In this document: one piece after another, positions 28,335-29,043 of the stretch
Layout of the letters: every line of letters begins with the position of its first letter
Position numbering within the stretch: the first letter of the stretch is position 1
Origin: DATBDE01 sp045805605
Lineage (GTDB): Bacteria; Actinomycetota; Thermoleophilia; Solirubrobacterales; Solirubrobacteraceae
Assembly (NCBI GenBank): GCA_045805605.1
Contig: JBJMKX010000152.1
Coordinates: forward strand, 1-29,043
Length of the DNA: 29,043 nucleotides
Direction: 5' to 3'
Program-made: the position numbers and the translations under genes
The notes under the pieces: model-generated
Database searches by the model: none
What the model was told of the DNA's origin: nothing
What the model saw: the letters and a program-made list of their open reading frames with translations, nothing else

Positions 28335-28342
28335 CCGGGCGG

Positions 28343-29043
28343 ATGCCGCGCCGGCGCGTCACCTTCTCGCGCAACCTGACGCTGTCGCTCTCGCGGACGT
28401 GCCGCTGCTATTGCAAGTACTGCGCGTTCGCGACGCACCGGGCGCACCTGCACGAGCCGGACGAGGTCGAGCGGATCCTCGACGGCGCGCGCCGCCACCG
28501 CGCCAAGGAGCTGCTCGTGCTCACCGGCGAGGCGCCCGACCACCACCCCGGCGTGCGCAAGCGCCTGCAGGAGCTGGGCTTCGAGGACTTCACGGGCTAC
28601 GCGGCGTGGGCCTGCGAGCGGGCGCTGGAGCGCGGTCTGCTCCCGCACACGAACCTCGGGGTGCTGAGCCGCGCGGACCTGGCCCGCCTGCGCGAGGTCA
28701 CCGCCTCACAGGGGCTCATGCTCGAGTCCGTCAACCCGGACCTCGTCGCCCATCAGGGCTCCCCGACCAAGCACCCGGAACAGCGGCTCGCGACCATCCG
28801 CGCCGCCGGCGAGCTGAGGATTCCGTTCACCAGCGGCATCCTGGTGGGGATCGGCGAGGCGCCCGAGGAGCGCGTGGCCGCGCTGGAAGCCCTTGCCGAG
28901 GCGCATTCCGAGTACGGCCACCTGCAGGAGGTGATCCTCCAGAACTTCGGGCCGCATCCGCGTTACTACGGCGCGGAGCCCGCTGAAATAGCCGATGAGT
29001 CCCAGCGCACCCAGTCGCACGGCTCCGCGCTCGATCTCCCGCC
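28343..29043 (+). CDS. cofG: CofG / FO synthase N-terminal part (radical SAM), 3' end outside window
   Basis: Radical SAM enzyme of coenzyme F420 biosynthesis (7,8-didemethyl-8-hydroxy-5-deazariboflavin synthase, CofG half). The first 233 residues are present. FSRNLTLSLSRTC leads to the cluster motif Cys20-x3-Cys24-x2-Cys27 (CRCYCKYCAFA). Then come KELLVLTGEAPDHHPGVRK, LPHTNLGVLSRADL, MLESVNPDLVAHQGSPTKHP, IPFTSGILVGIGE and HLQEVILQNFGPHPRYYGAEP, all typical of CofG. The frame is open to the last base. Whether the gene continues into a CofH domain (fused FbiC type) cannot be seen. Start ATG 28343 is the first start of the open conserved region. Confidence 0.93.
   Translation, partial: MPRRRVTFSRNLTLSLSRTCRCYCKYCAFATHRAHLHEPDEVERILDGARRHRAKELLVLTGEAPDHHPGVRKRLQELGFEDFTGYAAWACERALERGLLPHTNLGVLSRADLARLREVTASQGLMLESVNPDLVAHQGSPTKHPEQRLATIRAAGELRIPFTSGILVGIGEAPEERVAALEALAEAHSEYGHLQEVILQNFGPHPRYYGAEPAEIADESQRTQSHGSALDLP

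Noticed and set aside
1..29043. tRNA, rRNA, CRISPR arrays, phage or defence genes
   Set aside because: None found by eye: no cloverleaf-like sequences, no regularly spaced direct repeats with unique spacers, and no nuclease/helicase or integrase clusters.

Overview
The window is very GC-rich, gene-dense chromosomal DNA with many GTG starts and 1-4 nt stop/start overlaps. The gene content (crotonyl-CoA carboxylase/reductase, a MeaA-type mutase, an F420-pathway radical SAM enzyme, a DnaQ-UvrC fusion, IdeR-like MntR with Nramp, DUF4331) fits a high-GC actinobacterium. A deep lineage such as Thermoleophilia/Solirubrobacterales is my best guess, but that is inference from protein style and not a search result. 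I see no tRNA, rRNA, CRISPR array, transposase or phage gene.

Layout. Positions 1-1980 (minus): the N-terminal part of a B12-dependent MeaA/ethylmalonyl-CoA mutase-like protein, cut by the window edge, preceded by a secreted DUF3089 hydrolase. Positions 2008-4595 (plus): a metallo-beta-lactamase-fold hydrolase coupled to clpS, then a zinc-ribbon membrane protein coupled to a MarR regulator. Positions 4579-10381 (minus): an enolase-superfamily protein; then a marR-MFS-corA-ccrA-small protein run whose promoter region carries a MarR-type inverted repeat and a CRP-like site. ccrA and the mutase at position 1 are two enzymes of the ethylmalonyl-CoA route, so C2/butyryl-CoA carbon assimilation is a theme of the left third. 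Positions 10472-12271 (minus): a winged-helix (HTH_42) protein, a small lipoprotein and a small helical protein. Positions 12394-14496 (plus): a DEDD exonuclease/GIY-YIG (UvrC-like) fusion followed by what looks like a frameshifted hotdog thioesterase remnant.

Positions 14430-20120 (minus) form a nickel/cobalt-type locus: DUF4331 protein, strong terminator, TPR protein, NicO-type exporter-like protein with eight consecutive histidines, NiCoT permease and a Fur-family regulator, tightly packed. Positions 20288-23177 hold divergent ygfZ and mntR-mntH, with a DtxR/MntR-like palindrome lying over the ygfZ start codon. Positions 23216-24681 (plus) are two small unknown proteins and an SDR; 24678-25670 (minus) is an NMT1/THI5-like lipoprotein; 26161-28305 (minus) is an MMPL transporter; 28343 to the end (plus) is the start of cofG or an FO synthase.

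The least explained part is the non-coding 25689-26160 stretch. It combines a tandem duplication, a roughly 33-bp inverted repeat pair enclosing 200 bp, and two hairpins with a shared core. A third relative of these hairpins sits about 15 kb away at 10472-10521. I do not recognise this family. Several genes also have a -10-like box 5-11 nt before the start codon and no Shine-Dalgarno sequence, suggesting common leaderless transcription.
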